The notes under the pieces: generated by a model | Told to the model about the DNA's origin: nothing | What the model saw: only the letters and a program-made list of their open reading frames with translations | Database searches by the model: none | Translations under genes and position numbers: made by a program | From: Ureibacillus massiliensis 4400831 = CIP 108448 = CCUG 49529 | Lineage (GTDB): Bacteria; Bacillota; Bacilli; Bacillales_A; Planococcaceae | NCBI RefSeq assembly: GCF_000772965.1 | Contig: NZ_JPVQ01000004.1 | Span: 1 to 64,000 of the forward strand | Reading direction: 5' to 3' | DNA length: 64,000 bases | Shown here: positions 42,921 to 51,731 of the stretch, piece after piece | Position numbering within the stretch: position 1 is the stretch's first letter | Layout: every line of letters starts with the position of its first letter

Positions 42921-43421
42921 ATGAAAGGGATAATGAACAATAAAAAAAGAGAATTCTCAGTAGAAGATACAGAGCATTTTTTAATGAAGGCGCAAGTGGC
43001 ACATGTTGCAAGTGTCGGGGAAGACGGATATCCATATGTTATTCCGTTTGTATACGTATATGAAGGTGGATCTAAACTATATATACATATAGGGAACTTG
43101 AGAGAAAGTCACTTTTGGACAAACGTTAAAAATAATCAAAAAGTATCTGTTGAAGTTTGTGAAATGGGGCAAATCATTCCGGGGAAAAAATATGCTTGTC
43201 AATCTGCATTAGCATATACGAGTGTCGTCATTTTTGGGACGATTCAACATATAACAGAGGATTCAAAGAAAGAATGGTTCTATGATCAGCTTTGGAAAAA
43301 ATATGGAGACCCTAATTGGCAATTCGAAAAGGGTGGCTATCCAGCACTTCCGAAAACAGAACTCTTTGAAATTGAAATTGAAAAAATGACTGGAAAATAT
43401 AGTGAAGCTTTTAGCCATTAA
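42921..43421 (+). CDS. Pyridoxamine 5'-phosphate oxidase family flavoprotein
   Basis: 166 residues from ATG 42921 after AAAGGAGATGGG; earlier in-frame ATGs (42882, 42912) have poorer spacing. The split beta-barrel is seen in VAHVASVGEDGYPYVIPFVYVYEG, LYIHIGNLRESHFWTNVKNN and KVSVEVCEMG. This is the NimA/HugZ-like branch (FMN or haem binding) rather than true PdxH. It may reduce nitro compounds or bind a flavin cofactor; the substrate is unknown. Confidence 0.85.
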   Translation: MKGIMNNKKREFSVEDTEHFLMKAQVAHVASVGEDGYPYVIPFVYVYEGGSKLYIHIGNLRESHFWTNVKNNQKVSVEVCEMGQIIPGKKYACQSALAYTSVVIFGTIQHITEDSKKEWFYDQLWKKYGDPNWQFEKGGYPALPKTELFEIEIEKMTGKYSEAFSH

Positions 43422-43791
43422 AAGTTAGAGATGAGAGGGTTCAACTGTTACCTAGCAGTTAAGCGCTCTCATTTTATATGTTATTTTAAAATAATGAGGG
43501 CTAGAATTTTGAATATTTATCCATCGCAGTATAATATCAGTTAGTAAGATAAATTTTAATGGGTGAAATGATGTTTGGTGAATGGTACACTTATAAAAAA
43601 GTACTATACTTAAAATGCATTTATCACATATAATAAAGAATTATAAGATGCATTTACCTTTATTTTGAAAATAGGGGGTAGTTTTGCAAATCTTAATCTT
43701 AAACTTAATGTTTATTTTATAATTGGTTAATAATTGCAATGTATTCTTTTATAGATATATATTTTAACGAAGGTGATAAAAGGTGACAAAC
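43422..43791. other. Intergenic stretch before ugtP
   Basis: It contains a terminator (43431-43475) and a near-repeat of ATGCATTTA at about 43616 and 43650. A 22-codon frame starting at 43571 has only a weak ribosome site and is not called. The ugtP promoter must lie here but could not be assigned. Confidence 0.4.
43431..43475 (+). terminator. Intrinsic terminator
   Basis: ATGAGAG (43431-43437) pairs with CTCTCAT (43466-43472), with an inner AACTG/CAGTT stem and a short T tail. Confidence 0.65.
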
Positions 43792-44943
43792 ATGACATGG
43801 AACCCGAAGATCTTGTTATTAACAGGTAGCTATGGCAATGGTCATTTAAAGGTGACAAAAACCTTAAAAGATATGTTCTTGAAACTAGGGGTGGATCAAG
43901 ACAATATAGTGGAGTCCGATTTATACTTAGCCTCCCATCCTATCCTAACGAAGGCTTCCAAATATTTATATATTAAAAGTTTTACTTATGGTAAAAAGAT
44001 TTACGGTTTCCTTTATTATGGAGGAAGTAAAAATAAGAGGATTGTATCGTATGATTTCCTAAATAAATACGGTATGAGTACCATGAAACAACTCGTTGAT
44101 GAAGTAAAGCCTGATATTATTGTCAATACGTTTCCGATGTTAGTTGTACCTGAATTCAGAAAGAGAACAGGTGCACAAATCCCGATTGTTCATGTAGTTA
44201 CTGATTACTATGCACATAAAAATTGGATTCACGAAGAGGTTGACCGATATTATGTAGCAACGGAACAGTTGAAATGTGACTTAATGAATCAAGGTTTTTC
44301 ATGTGAACAAATAAAGGTTTCGGGTATTCCAATCGACTCGATTTTTGAGGAAGAGTACGATAAACAAGCGTTATTTGATGCATATCAATTAGATAGCAGT
44401 CGTCCCGTTGTATTAATTGCTGCTGGTGCTTATGGTGTTTTAAAAGATTTTGATGAAACAATGAATAAATTGTTAGATGGAAATCGAAATCAGATAATGG
44501 TTGTTTGTGGTAAGAACGAAGAGTTGAAAAATACTTTGGAAACAAGGTTTGCCGGAAATAAAAACGTAGTGATTTTTGGCTATACGAATAAAATGGATGA
44601 GTTAATGAAAATGGCTACTGTGATGGTGACAAAGCCAGGTGGCATTACTTTAAGTGAAGCATTGGCTGTTCAGGTGCCATTAATTCTGTATCGTCCAGTT
44701 CCTGGTCAGGAAAAAGAAAATGCTCTTTTCTTTGAAAGTAAAGGCGCAGCAATCCAAGTAGAGCGTCCATCACTCTTACTAGGAAGTATCCTAAATTTAT
44801 TAGAAGATGAAAAGTTACGTCTCAGCATGAAAAAGAGTATGAAAGCTCTATACAACGAAAATTCTTCAGAGGTAATATGTCAGGATGTTTTAGACATCGC
44901 TTTATACTCTGATAAAGAAAAAATGAACAGGATAATTGTGTAA
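43792..44943 (+). CDS. ugtP: Diacylglycerol glucosyltransferase (UgtP/YpfP)
   Basis: About 383 residues of the GT28/MGDG-synthase family. The N-terminal LLLTGSYGNGHLKVTKTL carries the Gly-rich loop with the conserved His; VHVVTDYYAHKNWIHEEVDR is the acceptor region; and the C-terminal nucleotide-sugar site is TKPGGITLSEALAVQVPLIL. It adds glucose from UDP-glucose to diacylglycerol at the inner membrane face, making the anchor for lipoteichoic acid. ATG 43792 follows AAAAGGTG; a GTG at 43783 is also possible. A flippase-like gene follows after 3 bp, as in the staphylococcal ypfP-ltaA pair. Confidence 0.9.
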   Translation: MTWNPKILLLTGSYGNGHLKVTKTLKDMFLKLGVDQDNIVESDLYLASHPILTKASKYLYIKSFTYGKKIYGFLYYGGSKNKRIVSYDFLNKYGMSTMKQLVDEVKPDIIVNTFPMLVVPEFRKRTGAQIPIVHVVTDYYAHKNWIHEEVDRYYVATEQLKCDLMNQGFSCEQIKVSGIPIDSIFEEEYDKQALFDAYQLDSSRPVVLIAAGAYGVLKDFDETMNKLLDGNRNQIMVVCGKNEELKNTLETRFAGNKNVVIFGYTNKMDELMKMATVMVTKPGGITLSEALAVQVPLILYRPVPGQEKENALFFESKGAAIQVERPSLLLGSILNLLEDEKLRLSMKKSMKALYNENSSEVICQDVLDIALYSDKEKMNRIIV

Positions 44944-44946
44944 TTT

Positions 44947-46119
44947 ATGAAATCTATTAAATATGAATTCTATCTACTAATTATTCCATTAGTATTAGTT
45001 GAATTTGTTAGAGGTGCTTATGTAATAAGTTATCTTCCAAGTTTAACCATTAATCCAATTGGAATATCATTAGCGATTGTCGGAGTAGCAATTTCAATTC
45101 ACTTTATAGGTGATACATTTGCAAATTTTGTCATGGGATATATTATAGAAAACTTAGGTAGTAATCGGGTACTCCATTTAAGCTTTTTTGTATTAACAGC
45201 AAGTTTAAGCATGTTTACTTTATGGCCTAATAGCTTTACATTGATTATCAGTGCTCTATTTTCAGGTATTGCGTCATGTCCGATATGGATTTACTTGCTA
45301 ACGAAAGCAGCAGGAGAAAAAAGAGGGCAACGAATTAGTGTCGTTTATCTTGGTTGGTTGCTTGGTCTAGGCTCGGGCTACGTTACGTTGAACTATTTAA
45401 TGCAGTTTAATATAGATAATTTATTATGGTTACTTCCAGGGTTAACAATAGTAGCGTGGCTCATGTATACTATCGTGAATACTGGAAATATTTGTGTGGA
45501 AAAGATAGACGTTAAAAAACAGTGGAATATTACAAAAGAGCTAGTAAGTAAAAGTAAAGTCGTTGTACCAGGTATCCTTTTCCAAGGGATTGGAATGGGG
45601 ATGCTAATACCGATTCTCCCTGTTTTTGCAAAGAATGATTTACATCTTACAACAAATCAGTACACATTATTAATATTAATAGGTGGAGCGAGCCTAGTAG
45701 TAGCGCTGTTTCCACTTGGTAAATTGGTTGATAATATTCAGAATAAGATCATTCTGTGTATCATTGGATTTGTCATTTTTGCTACTGCATTATTTGCGCT
45801 TGGAACAAAGCCAGGTTTAGCAGTGATTATTACAGTTGTAGTTGTTTTAGGGGTGTTTTACGCGCTATTTTTACCAGCTTGGAATTCCTTTGTTGCAGCA
45901 TATATCCCAGAATCATTAAAAGCGGTGGGATGGGGTATTTTCTCAAGCATCCAAGGTCTGGGTGTAATGATTGGTCCTGCAATTGGAAGTGTCCTAGCTG
46001 ACTCTTATCAAACATTAACAACGATTCAAGGTAGTGCTACTATTTTTGGAATAGCTGCTTTATTCTACTTCTTTTATTTGTTAAAAAACCAAAAGAAAGA
46101 GATTAAGGCAAACGGATAA
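44947..46119 (+). CDS. ltaA: MFS glycolipid flippase (LtaA-like)
   Basis: 390 residues and about 12 hydrophobic helices of the MFS fold (ILIGGASLVVALFPLGKLVD as the second-half motif A). It directly follows ugtP with a 3-bp gap, the arrangement of ypfP-ltaA in staphylococci, where LtaA flips the anchor glycolipid across the membrane. The pairing, more than any single motif, gives the call. The ribosome site lies inside the end of ugtP. A terminator follows. Confidence 0.82.
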   Translation: MKSIKYEFYLLIIPLVLVEFVRGAYVISYLPSLTINPIGISLAIVGVAISIHFIGDTFANFVMGYIIENLGSNRVLHLSFFVLTASLSMFTLWPNSFTLIISALFSGIASCPIWIYLLTKAAGEKRGQRISVVYLGWLLGLGSGYVTLNYLMQFNIDNLLWLLPGLTIVAWLMYTIVNTGNICVEKIDVKKQWNITKELVSKSKVVVPGILFQGIGMGMLIPILPVFAKNDLHLTTNQYTLLILIGGASLVVALFPLGKLVDNIQNKIILCIIGFVIFATALFALGTKPGLAVIITVVVVLGVFYALFLPAWNSFVAAYIPESLKAVGWGIFSSIQGLGVMIGPAIGSVLADSYQTLTTIQGSATIFGIAALFYFFYLLKNQKKEIKANG

Positions 46120-46120
46120 T

Positions 46121-46160
46121 AAAACTAGCTTGTTGAAAAATACAAGCTAGTTTTATTTTT
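46121..46160 (+). terminator. Intrinsic terminator of ugtP-ltaA
   Basis: AAAACTAGCTTGT (46121-46133) pairs perfectly with ACAAGCTAGTTTT (46142-46154), followed by ATTTTTC. Confidence 0.85.
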
Positions 46161-46281
46161 CTCAAAGATAATAACGTTATGCATGATAAATGATATATTC
46201 TTTACGTTGGATTTTAAATTAAGATGAATAAGTTAGTATTGATTACTCATACTAAAATCGGTTTCACAAAGGAATCCAATA

Positions 46282-46455
46282 ATGATGAGAGGTGAGCTGC
46301 ACTTGAGTGGTCCAGGAGATTTCAATCCAAAAGCTCAAAAGCTAAGCCGAAACTGGTCTAAGCCGAAGCTGCAAAAATCTCTAGTAAATGGTAAAACAGA
46401 GGTTCCTCTGAATACCCAAATACTGAGAATAAATGCGAAAGCAAGACACTGGTAA
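46282..46455 (+). CDS. Possible 57-residue basic peptide
   Basis: Two tandem ATGs follow AAAGGA. The product is polar and basic (GDFNPKAQKLSRNWSKPKLQ in the middle, ending AKARHW), with no membrane helix or Cys. It overlaps the candidate structured RNA, and the frame may be chance. Offered as an alternative reading only. Confidence 0.25.
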   Translation: MMRGELHLSGPGDFNPKAQKLSRNWSKPKLQKSLVNGKTEVPLNTQILRINAKARHW

Positions 46456-46519
46456 CATCATTTAGGATTTTGTGAATCACTAATTCACTTTATCCGATAT
46501 GAATTCAGGAGGGATTGTC

Positions 46520-46567
46520 ATGAACTACCCGCCGAAGCACCTTCAAGAAAAGCATACATCTCACTAA
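46520..46567 (+). CDS. Possible 15-residue leader peptide
   Basis: ATG 46520 follows AGGAGGGATTGTC, a strong ribosome site with good spacing, and encodes MNYPPKHLQEKHTSH. It lies about 70 bp before the terminator at 46635, a position typical of attenuator peptides. No downstream gene is close (406 codons of MFS start at 46927), so a regulatory role is uncertain. Confidence 0.3.
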   Translation: MNYPPKHLQEKHTSH

Positions 46568-46634
46568 TTCAAAAAATTGAATCTTGAGACTTTGTAAATT
46601 GAGGGTGAGGTAATCATGGAGGATGAGTGAGAAT

Positions 46635-46670
46635 GGCCCGGAATTTATTTTCCGGGTCTTTTAAATTTTT
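46635..46670 (+). terminator. Strong intrinsic terminator
   Basis: GGCCCGGAA (46635-46643) pairs with TTCCGGGTC (46650-46658; one G-U pair), followed by TTTT and a second T-run. It ends the structured block, not a recognised gene. Confidence 0.8.
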
Positions 46671-46766
46671 CATTGAGGGAAATATCTCTACATATGGATA
46701 ATATTTTTTGCACTTATTATTTCGTAGGAAATAATTTTAGAAGCGAAATAAACTTTACACGAAAAG

Positions 46767-46792
46767 TGAAACTTAATCGTCTATATAACGTA
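46767..46792 (+). promoter_or_regulatory. ECF-type (sigma W-like) promoter
   Basis: TGAAAC (46767-46772), exactly 16 bp, then CGTA (46789-46792) is the consensus of sigma W and related ECF promoters in Bacillus (established). It lies 135 bp before the MFS gene start and after the preceding terminator, so it is well placed to drive that gene. Confidence 0.6.
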
Positions 46793-46926
46793 CTAATATT
46801 GGTTGGAAGCTCATTAACGTTTAAATGAGTTGTGTTTTATTGTTTTTTATATTCTTCTTTGGTATCACTAGATTAGTAAAAAAAGAGAGTATTTAAGCAT
46901 ATCAAGAATATCATTTGGAGGTCTCA

Positions 46927-48147
46927 ATGCTAACAGAACAGCAATCAAGGAAAATCTTTGCTAACCGAATAGTGTTAGCCATAATGGCGTCAAACGTTTT
47001 GCTACAGCTCGGTATTTGGATTAGAAACTTTGCAATCCTACTGTATGTTACGGAAATAACAAACAATGACCCTATTTATATATCCTTAATATCCGTAGCG
47101 GAATTTGCGCCAATTTTTATCTTTTCGTTTATTGGAGGGACGTTTGCAGATAGATGGAAACCAAAGCTCACAATGGTTTGGTGTGACTTCCTATCCGCTG
47201 TATCAATTTTTGTTGTACTCATAACTTTATTTTATGGATCTTGGTATATGATTTTCCTTGCGACATTGGTTTCTGCAATTTTATCTCAATTCTCTATGCC
47301 GTCAGCAATGAGGTTGTTTAAACAGCATGTTCCAGGAAGTGAACTTCAATCAGTTATGGCGATGTTCCAATCGTTAATGGCCATCTTTATGGTAATTGGT
47401 CCGGTAATTGGAACACTAATATATCAAAAATACGGTATTTATATTTCCATCGGTATTATGGGCGTAATGTTTTTATGTTCAGCACTTGTCTTATTATTTT
47501 TACCGAAGGATATTGAAAATGAGAAAAATGTTCAAGCTAATTTTAAACAAGAGCTTATTGACGGGTTCAAGTATGTATTATCTAGTAGAATTTTAAAAGC
47601 AATGGGAATAATCTTTGCAGTTTGTGGTTTGGCAGTAGGGATTGTTCAACCATTGGCTATTTTTATAGCGATTGAAAACTTAGGGATGACAAAAGAGTTT
47701 TTACAATGGTTGCTAATGGCAAGTGGTATCGGAATGTTGCTTGGTGGTGCAATTATTTTTTCTTTATCAAAGAAAATTTCGCCACAAGTACTATTAATGA
47801 TCGGGATTTCAGTCAGTATGATAGGTACTATCATTATTGGTTACTCAACTAATGTTGTGTTAACGATTATTTTACAGTTTATCAATGGTTTGTTCCTACC
47901 TTGTATTCAAATTGGGATTAATACTTTAATTTTAAAAAATACAGAAACTGCATTTATTGGTCGGGTAAATGGAGTACTGTCACCAATGTTTATGGGAACT
48001 ATGGTTATTGGTATGTCCATTTCAGGAATGCTTAAAATTCCACTAACACTTTCTGGAATATATCTTTTATCTGGAGTATTATTCCTAATTGGTGTATTAT
48101 TTATTATTCCGATATTAAAGTTAAAAGAAGAACCAAAACTTGAGTGA
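46927..48147 (+). CDS. MFS transporter, macrolide-efflux-like
   Basis: 406 residues from ATG 46927, six bases after GGAGG; a TTG at 46915 overlaps that site. It has 12 hydrophobic helices and motif A GGTFADRWKPK (about 70-80), like the DHA3 (MefA-type) drug pumps and similar to the pumps at 705 and 57548. The substrate is unknown. An ECF-type promoter upstream suggests induction by envelope stress or an antimicrobial. A terminator follows. Confidence 0.85.
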   Translation: MLTEQQSRKIFANRIVLAIMASNVLLQLGIWIRNFAILLYVTEITNNDPIYISLISVAEFAPIFIFSFIGGTFADRWKPKLTMVWCDFLSAVSIFVVLITLFYGSWYMIFLATLVSAILSQFSMPSAMRLFKQHVPGSELQSVMAMFQSLMAIFMVIGPVIGTLIYQKYGIYISIGIMGVMFLCSALVLLFLPKDIENEKNVQANFKQELIDGFKYVLSSRILKAMGIIFAVCGLAVGIVQPLAIFIAIENLGMTKEFLQWLLMASGIGMLLGGAIIFSLSKKISPQVLLMIGISVSMIGTIIIGYSTNVVLTIILQFINGLFLPCIQIGINTLILKNTETAFIGRVNGVLSPMFMGTMVIGMSISGMLKIPLTLSGIYLLSGVLFLIGVLFIIPILKLKEEPKLE

Positions 48148-48192
48148 ACGATTGATGAATTTTAGTATGTTATAATTATTTGTCAACAACAG

Positions 48193-48225
48193 GAGCCTGG
48201 GCTTTAATTACTGGGCTCTTTTTTT
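48193..48225 (+). terminator. Intrinsic terminator
   Basis: GAGCCTGG (48193-48200) pairs with CTGGGCTC (48211-48218; one mismatched or wobble pair), followed by seven T. Confidence 0.75.
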
Positions 48226-48311
48226 ACATATCCCACATAACAATTTTTCTTACGCATGATAATGAATGGAATAGTAAAATATAAACTTAAGTTATGTTAG
48301 GAGTGTATGAA

Positions 48312-49868
48312 GTGAAGAATATCTTGAAAAATCCTGTATTTTCCGTATCGGCAATAGTCATCGCAATTTTAGTTGCAATAGGAGCAATTGTTCCTAAAAA
48401 ATTCGGTGAAGTCGCAACATATGTATTTAATTTAACCACGACTTATTTCTCTTGGTTTTACTTACTTACCGTATTTATTATCATTTTATTTTTACTATTT
48501 TTAGCTATTAGTAAATTTGGTTCAATCCGTTTGGGAGGCAACGAAGCAAGACCTGAGTTTTCTTTTATTACATGGATTTCTATGTTGTTCTCAGCAGGTC
48601 TAGGAGTAGGGCTTGTCTTTTGGGGTGTTGCAGAACCAATGAGTCATTTCTTTACTGCACCTACAGAAAATGTTGAGCCATTAACAGCAGAGGGTGCACG
48701 TCTTGCGATGGGGTATTCATTTTTCCATTGGGGCATTAGTCAATGGTCCGTTTACACGTTAATGGGTCTCGTAATGTGTTATATGCAATTTAATAAAAAG
48801 AAGGATTTATTAATCTCTACATCATTAGAACCGATTACAGGATCGAAAAAAGGCATAAAAAATACGATTGATATTTTTGCTGTTATAGCAACTGTAATGG
48901 GTGTAGCGACTTCTATTGGACTAGGTGTTCTCCAAACGAATGGCGGTTTAAATGCAGTTTTCGGCTTACCAGTCCATTTTGGAGTACAAATAGCAATTAT
49001 TGCGGTTATGTTTGTTGGTTACATGCTTTCATCAACAACTGGTTTACAGAAAGGGATAAAAATTCTCAGTAACGTAAATATGGGTTTAGCCATTCTTTTA
49101 TTAGCCTTTGTATTTATCATGGGGCCAACTGTGTTTATTCTCGAATCCTTTACATTAGCAATTGGCGATTATATTACTCATTTTGTGGAATACAGCTTGA
49201 GACTGGAACCGTATAGACATGGATCATGGGTAAAGGATTGGACAGTCTTTTATTGGGCATGGGCAATCGCCTGGTCACCTTTCGTTGGGGCTTTTATTGC
49301 ACGAGTATCGAGGGGAAGAACAATACGAGAATTTATTATCGGGGTTCTGATAGTCCCACCTGTTATTTCGTGTTTTTGGATTGCGACATTCGGTGGAACA
49401 GCTATTTGGTTAGATTTATATAAAGAAACAGATATTGCAACATTAGTGAATAAAGACATTACTGTGGCACTTTTTGAAACCTTAAATAATTTACCGCTAG
49501 CAACAATTGCATCTATCATAGGAATTGTATTAATTTTCACATTCCTAGTTACTTCAGCGGATTCAGCAACATTTATCATGGCAAGTATGACGTCAAAAGG
49601 CTCCATGTCCCCTACAGTTGTTACAAAGCTAACTTGGGGGGTATTGATGGCAGCAATTTCAGCAGTGTTACTATATGCTGGTGGTTTAGATGCATTACAA
49701 ACAGCATCATTAATAGCAGCCCTACCATTTGCGATCATTTTATTATTGCTTGGAATTACAATGTGGAAGATGCTAAAACATGAAATAATCCCAATAAAGA
49801 AAAGTGATATTAAGCGACTTAAGAGAATGCGGGAAGTTATTGAAAAGGAAAATAACAATAAACAATAA
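48312..49868 (+). CDS. BCCT family glycine betaine transporter
   Basis: 518 residues from a GTG at 48312, eight bases after TTAGGAG; an ATG at 48294 lies before that ribosome site. It has 12 hydrophobic helices and BCCT signatures GLGVGLVFWGVAEPMSHF, HWGISQWSVYTLMGLVM and WAIAWSPFVGAFIARVSRG with the Trp residues of the substrate cage. It imports glycine betaine or a related compound with Na+ (OpuD-like) and complements the ABC importer at 36.9-40 kb in osmoprotection. A GntR regulator lies downstream on the opposite strand. Confidence 0.92.
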   Translation: MKNILKNPVFSVSAIVIAILVAIGAIVPKKFGEVATYVFNLTTTYFSWFYLLTVFIIILFLLFLAISKFGSIRLGGNEARPEFSFITWISMLFSAGLGVGLVFWGVAEPMSHFFTAPTENVEPLTAEGARLAMGYSFFHWGISQWSVYTLMGLVMCYMQFNKKKDLLISTSLEPITGSKKGIKNTIDIFAVIATVMGVATSIGLGVLQTNGGLNAVFGLPVHFGVQIAIIAVMFVGYMLSSTTGLQKGIKILSNVNMGLAILLLAFVFIMGPTVFILESFTLAIGDYITHFVEYSLRLEPYRHGSWVKDWTVFYWAWAIAWSPFVGAFIARVSRGRTIREFIIGVLIVPPVISCFWIATFGGTAIWLDLYKETDIATLVNKDITVALFETLNNLPLATIASIIGIVLIFTFLVTSADSATFIMASMTSKGSMSPTVVTKLTWGVLMAAISAVLLYAGGLDALQTASLIAALPFAIILLLLGITMWKMLKHEIIPIKKSDIKRLKRMREVIEKENNNKQ

Positions 49869-49870
49869 TG

Positions 49871-49910
49871 AAAGAAGGAGCAGTTTATGAACTATGCTCC
49901 TTCTTTGTTT
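49871..49910 (+). terminator. Intrinsic terminator of the BCCT gene
   Basis: AAAGAAGGAGCA (49871-49882) pairs perfectly with TGCTCCTTCTTT (49894-49905), followed by GTTTTTG. Confidence 0.85.
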
Positions 49911-50007
49911 TTGTACCATTTATTTTAACTATAAACTAGCCGTTTTGAATCCGATTTACTAAACAATTTCGAGATACTAAAATTTGATTAAACAACAAGA
50001 TTATAAG

Positions 50008-50649
50008 TTACATTAAAAGATTATAATTTGACACGATTGTTTTTCGAATATTCGCTATGTGTGTTTGAATGGCTATTTTAGCAGCAGAAGGGTCACGGTT
50101 TTGAATTGCACTTAAAATTGCTTTATGCTCATGGCAAGAACTTTCATTTCTACCCGGTATTAAAATTGTACGTAAATGATACTTTTGTAGCTGGGATTTA
50201 ATCATATTTACCATTTCAACAGCTTGTTTATTTGAGCTTAAGGAGTAAATGATATTGTGGAATTGTTTGTTTAATGTGGGGTATTCAACAAATTTCACTT
50301 CATTTAAGGTGGATTCCATTTTATTATAAATTTCTTCTAATTTTAAAATGTCGTGATCGGTTATATTTTTGATAGCACTATCTATAATTAGAGCCTCAAG
50401 CACCTCCCGTATTTCGAAATAATTTATCACTTCTTCAAGTGTATAGGCTTTTACCGTGGCTCCTTTATTATCCTCAGTCACGACGAGATGCTCTTTTTCT
50501 AACTTTAACAGAACCTTTTTAATTGTATTTCGACTCACACCAATTTCTTTAGAAAGGTCGATTTCGTTTAGCTTTTGAGAGGGAAGAAAAGTGCCATTTA
50601 ATATTTTTTCTTTTAAATATTCATAGGTGATATCCATTGGTCTTTTCAT
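50008..50649 (-). CDS. GntR family (FadR-type) regulator
   Basis: 213 residues. The N-terminal winged HTH is ITYEYLKEKILNGTFLPSQK, EIDLSKEIGVSRNTIKKVLL, then the wing. The all-helical C-terminal FCD domain carries EVINYFEIREVLEALIIDSA and three His positions (QFHNI, CHEH, THIANI) that usually bind a metal next to the ligand, a carboxylic acid in most members. AAAGGACGAAG precedes the start. The target is unknown; the adjacent BCCT transporter and GATase genes are candidates. Confidence 0.87.
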   Translation of the reverse strand: MKRPMDITYEYLKEKILNGTFLPSQKLNEIDLSKEIGVSRNTIKKVLLKLEKEHLVVTEDNKGATVKAYTLEEVINYFEIREVLEALIIDSAIKNITDHDILKLEEIYNKMESTLNEVKFVEYPTLNKQFHNIIYSLSSNKQAVEMVNMIKSQLQKYHLRTILIPGRNESSCHEHKAILSAIQNRDPSAAKIAIQTHIANIRKTIVSNYNLLM

Positions 50650-51008
50650 AATTCTTCGTCCTTTATTTAGTATGTTAAAAAAGCTTACTTCAAATTATAT
50701 CATGTAATATTCTAGCCTTTGTTTACAACTAGCTTAATTAACTTAAAAATTGCTGAATATGAGCGAATCCTGAAAATTACTTTTATTAGAATGAAATAAT
50801 TTGTAGTCTTAAAAATAAAAGGTTCGTGTTAATGTTAAATTCTGAAAATTTAGATAGATTATTGCGGATTTGAAGGATTTTTTCATTACTTAATAGAAGT
50901 GTTTATAGATGGAATAAAATAAGTCTTTAGTTGACATCTTCCAATAAATAAATAGGAATATTATAATAGGTAGAATAGGACTAATGATATAGCTTAGGAG
51001 CGATAACT
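50650..51008. other. Intergenic stretch between divergent gntR and a GATase gene
   Basis: About 360 bp, AT-rich. TTGACA at about 50933 starts a possible promoter for the plus-strand gene, but the -10 spacing is not convincing. No repeat or coding frame is supported. Confidence 0.4.
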
Positions 51009-51677
51009 ATGAAAACATATATTATTCAACATGTTCCATTCGAAACGCCAGGAATTTTAGAAAACTTATCTAACTATGAAATCATTAAGATGTTTGAAAA
51101 ATATACATTTCCTAATGTTGAAGAGGTTGATTTATTAATCGTTTTAGGTGGCCCAATGGGAGCTTATGATCCGTATAATTGGCTAAAAGAAGAAAAAGCA
51201 TTTATTAAAAATGTGATCAATCAAAATAAGCCCGTACTAGGGATTTGCTTGGGAGCGCAGTTAATTGCAGAAGTCATTGGTGGAGAAGTTATGGAAAATC
51301 GAGCTGGCAAAGAGGTTGGTTGGTGGCCTATTCATAAAACATCTAATGAAACGCCATTTAATTTCTTGCCAGATACATTAGAGGTATTGCATTGGCATGG
51401 CGATACATTTACATTACCAAAGGAAGCAATTACTTTCTACTCAACAGAAATATGCAAAAATCAGGCATTTCTTTATAAGGAGAATGTGATTGGTCTTCAA
51501 TTTCATTTTGAATCAACAGTTGAAACATTAAAGGCTCTAGTTGAAGCAGATGAAGATTATTTAGATGGCGGAGAATTTGTCCAAACAAAAGAAGAAATAT
51601 TGGAAAAGAATCCACCGAAAGAAAATGCAATTATTTTGCTAAAGCTTGTTGATTACTTATTAGAACATTCCAAGTAA
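51009..51677 (+). CDS. Class I glutamine amidotransferase-like protein
   Basis: 222 residues with the triad of class I amidotransferases: Cys in LGICLGAQLIAEVIGG (about 80-95), His and Glu in VIGLQFHFESTVE. LIVLGGPMGAYDP precedes the nucleophile. Stand-alone proteins of this kind (GuaA-domain-like, YfeJ group) lack a synthetase partner; the substrate is unknown, and some degrade gamma-glutamyl compounds. AGGAGCG precedes the start. A BstA-like gene follows after about 55 bp and may be co-transcribed. Confidence 0.87.
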   Translation: MKTYIIQHVPFETPGILENLSNYEIIKMFEKYTFPNVEEVDLLIVLGGPMGAYDPYNWLKEEKAFIKNVINQNKPVLGICLGAQLIAEVIGGEVMENRAGKEVGWWPIHKTSNETPFNFLPDTLEVLHWHGDTFTLPKEAITFYSTEICKNQAFLYKENVIGLQFHFESTVETLKALVEADEDYLDGGEFVQTKEEILEKNPPKENAIILLKLVDYLLEHSK

Positions 51678-51731
51678 GCATGAATGTATGTCTATATGAA
51701 TAATTTAAAGCAAAGAACAGGGGGAGTAAGA

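Larger units (their letters stand above)
46282..46672 (+). ncRNA. Candidate structured RNA or leader of unknown class
   Basis: A 390-bp block with more G+C than its surroundings ends in a strong terminator (46635-46670). Visible helices include GAGATTT/AAATCTC (about 46316/46375) enclosing a direct repeat CTAAGCCGAA (46342-46351, 46358-46367); CAGAGG-TT-CCTCTG (46398-46411); TGC-GAAA-GCA (about 46433-46443); GGAT..GTGAAT/ATTCAC..ATCC (about 46473-46497); and ATTCAA/TTGAAT (about 46566-46582). It also contains short frames: 57 codons (46282-46455, AAAGGA upstream), 15 codons (46520-46567, AGGAGGG upstream) and MEDE (about 46616). It could be an attenuator with leader peptides, a riboswitch or a free RNA. 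I could not match it to a known class. Confidence 0.4.

Noticed and set aside
46282-46567. Lysine riboswitch, M-box, T-box or c-di-AMP riboswitch
   Set aside because: Fragments such as AGAGGTG, GCCGAAGC and GGAGGG recall the lysine element, but the conserved AGUA region and the order of helices do not fit. The T-box UGG bulge, the M-box GUUAGGUGAGGCUCC and the c-di-AMP GGGGUGAAUC cores are absent.
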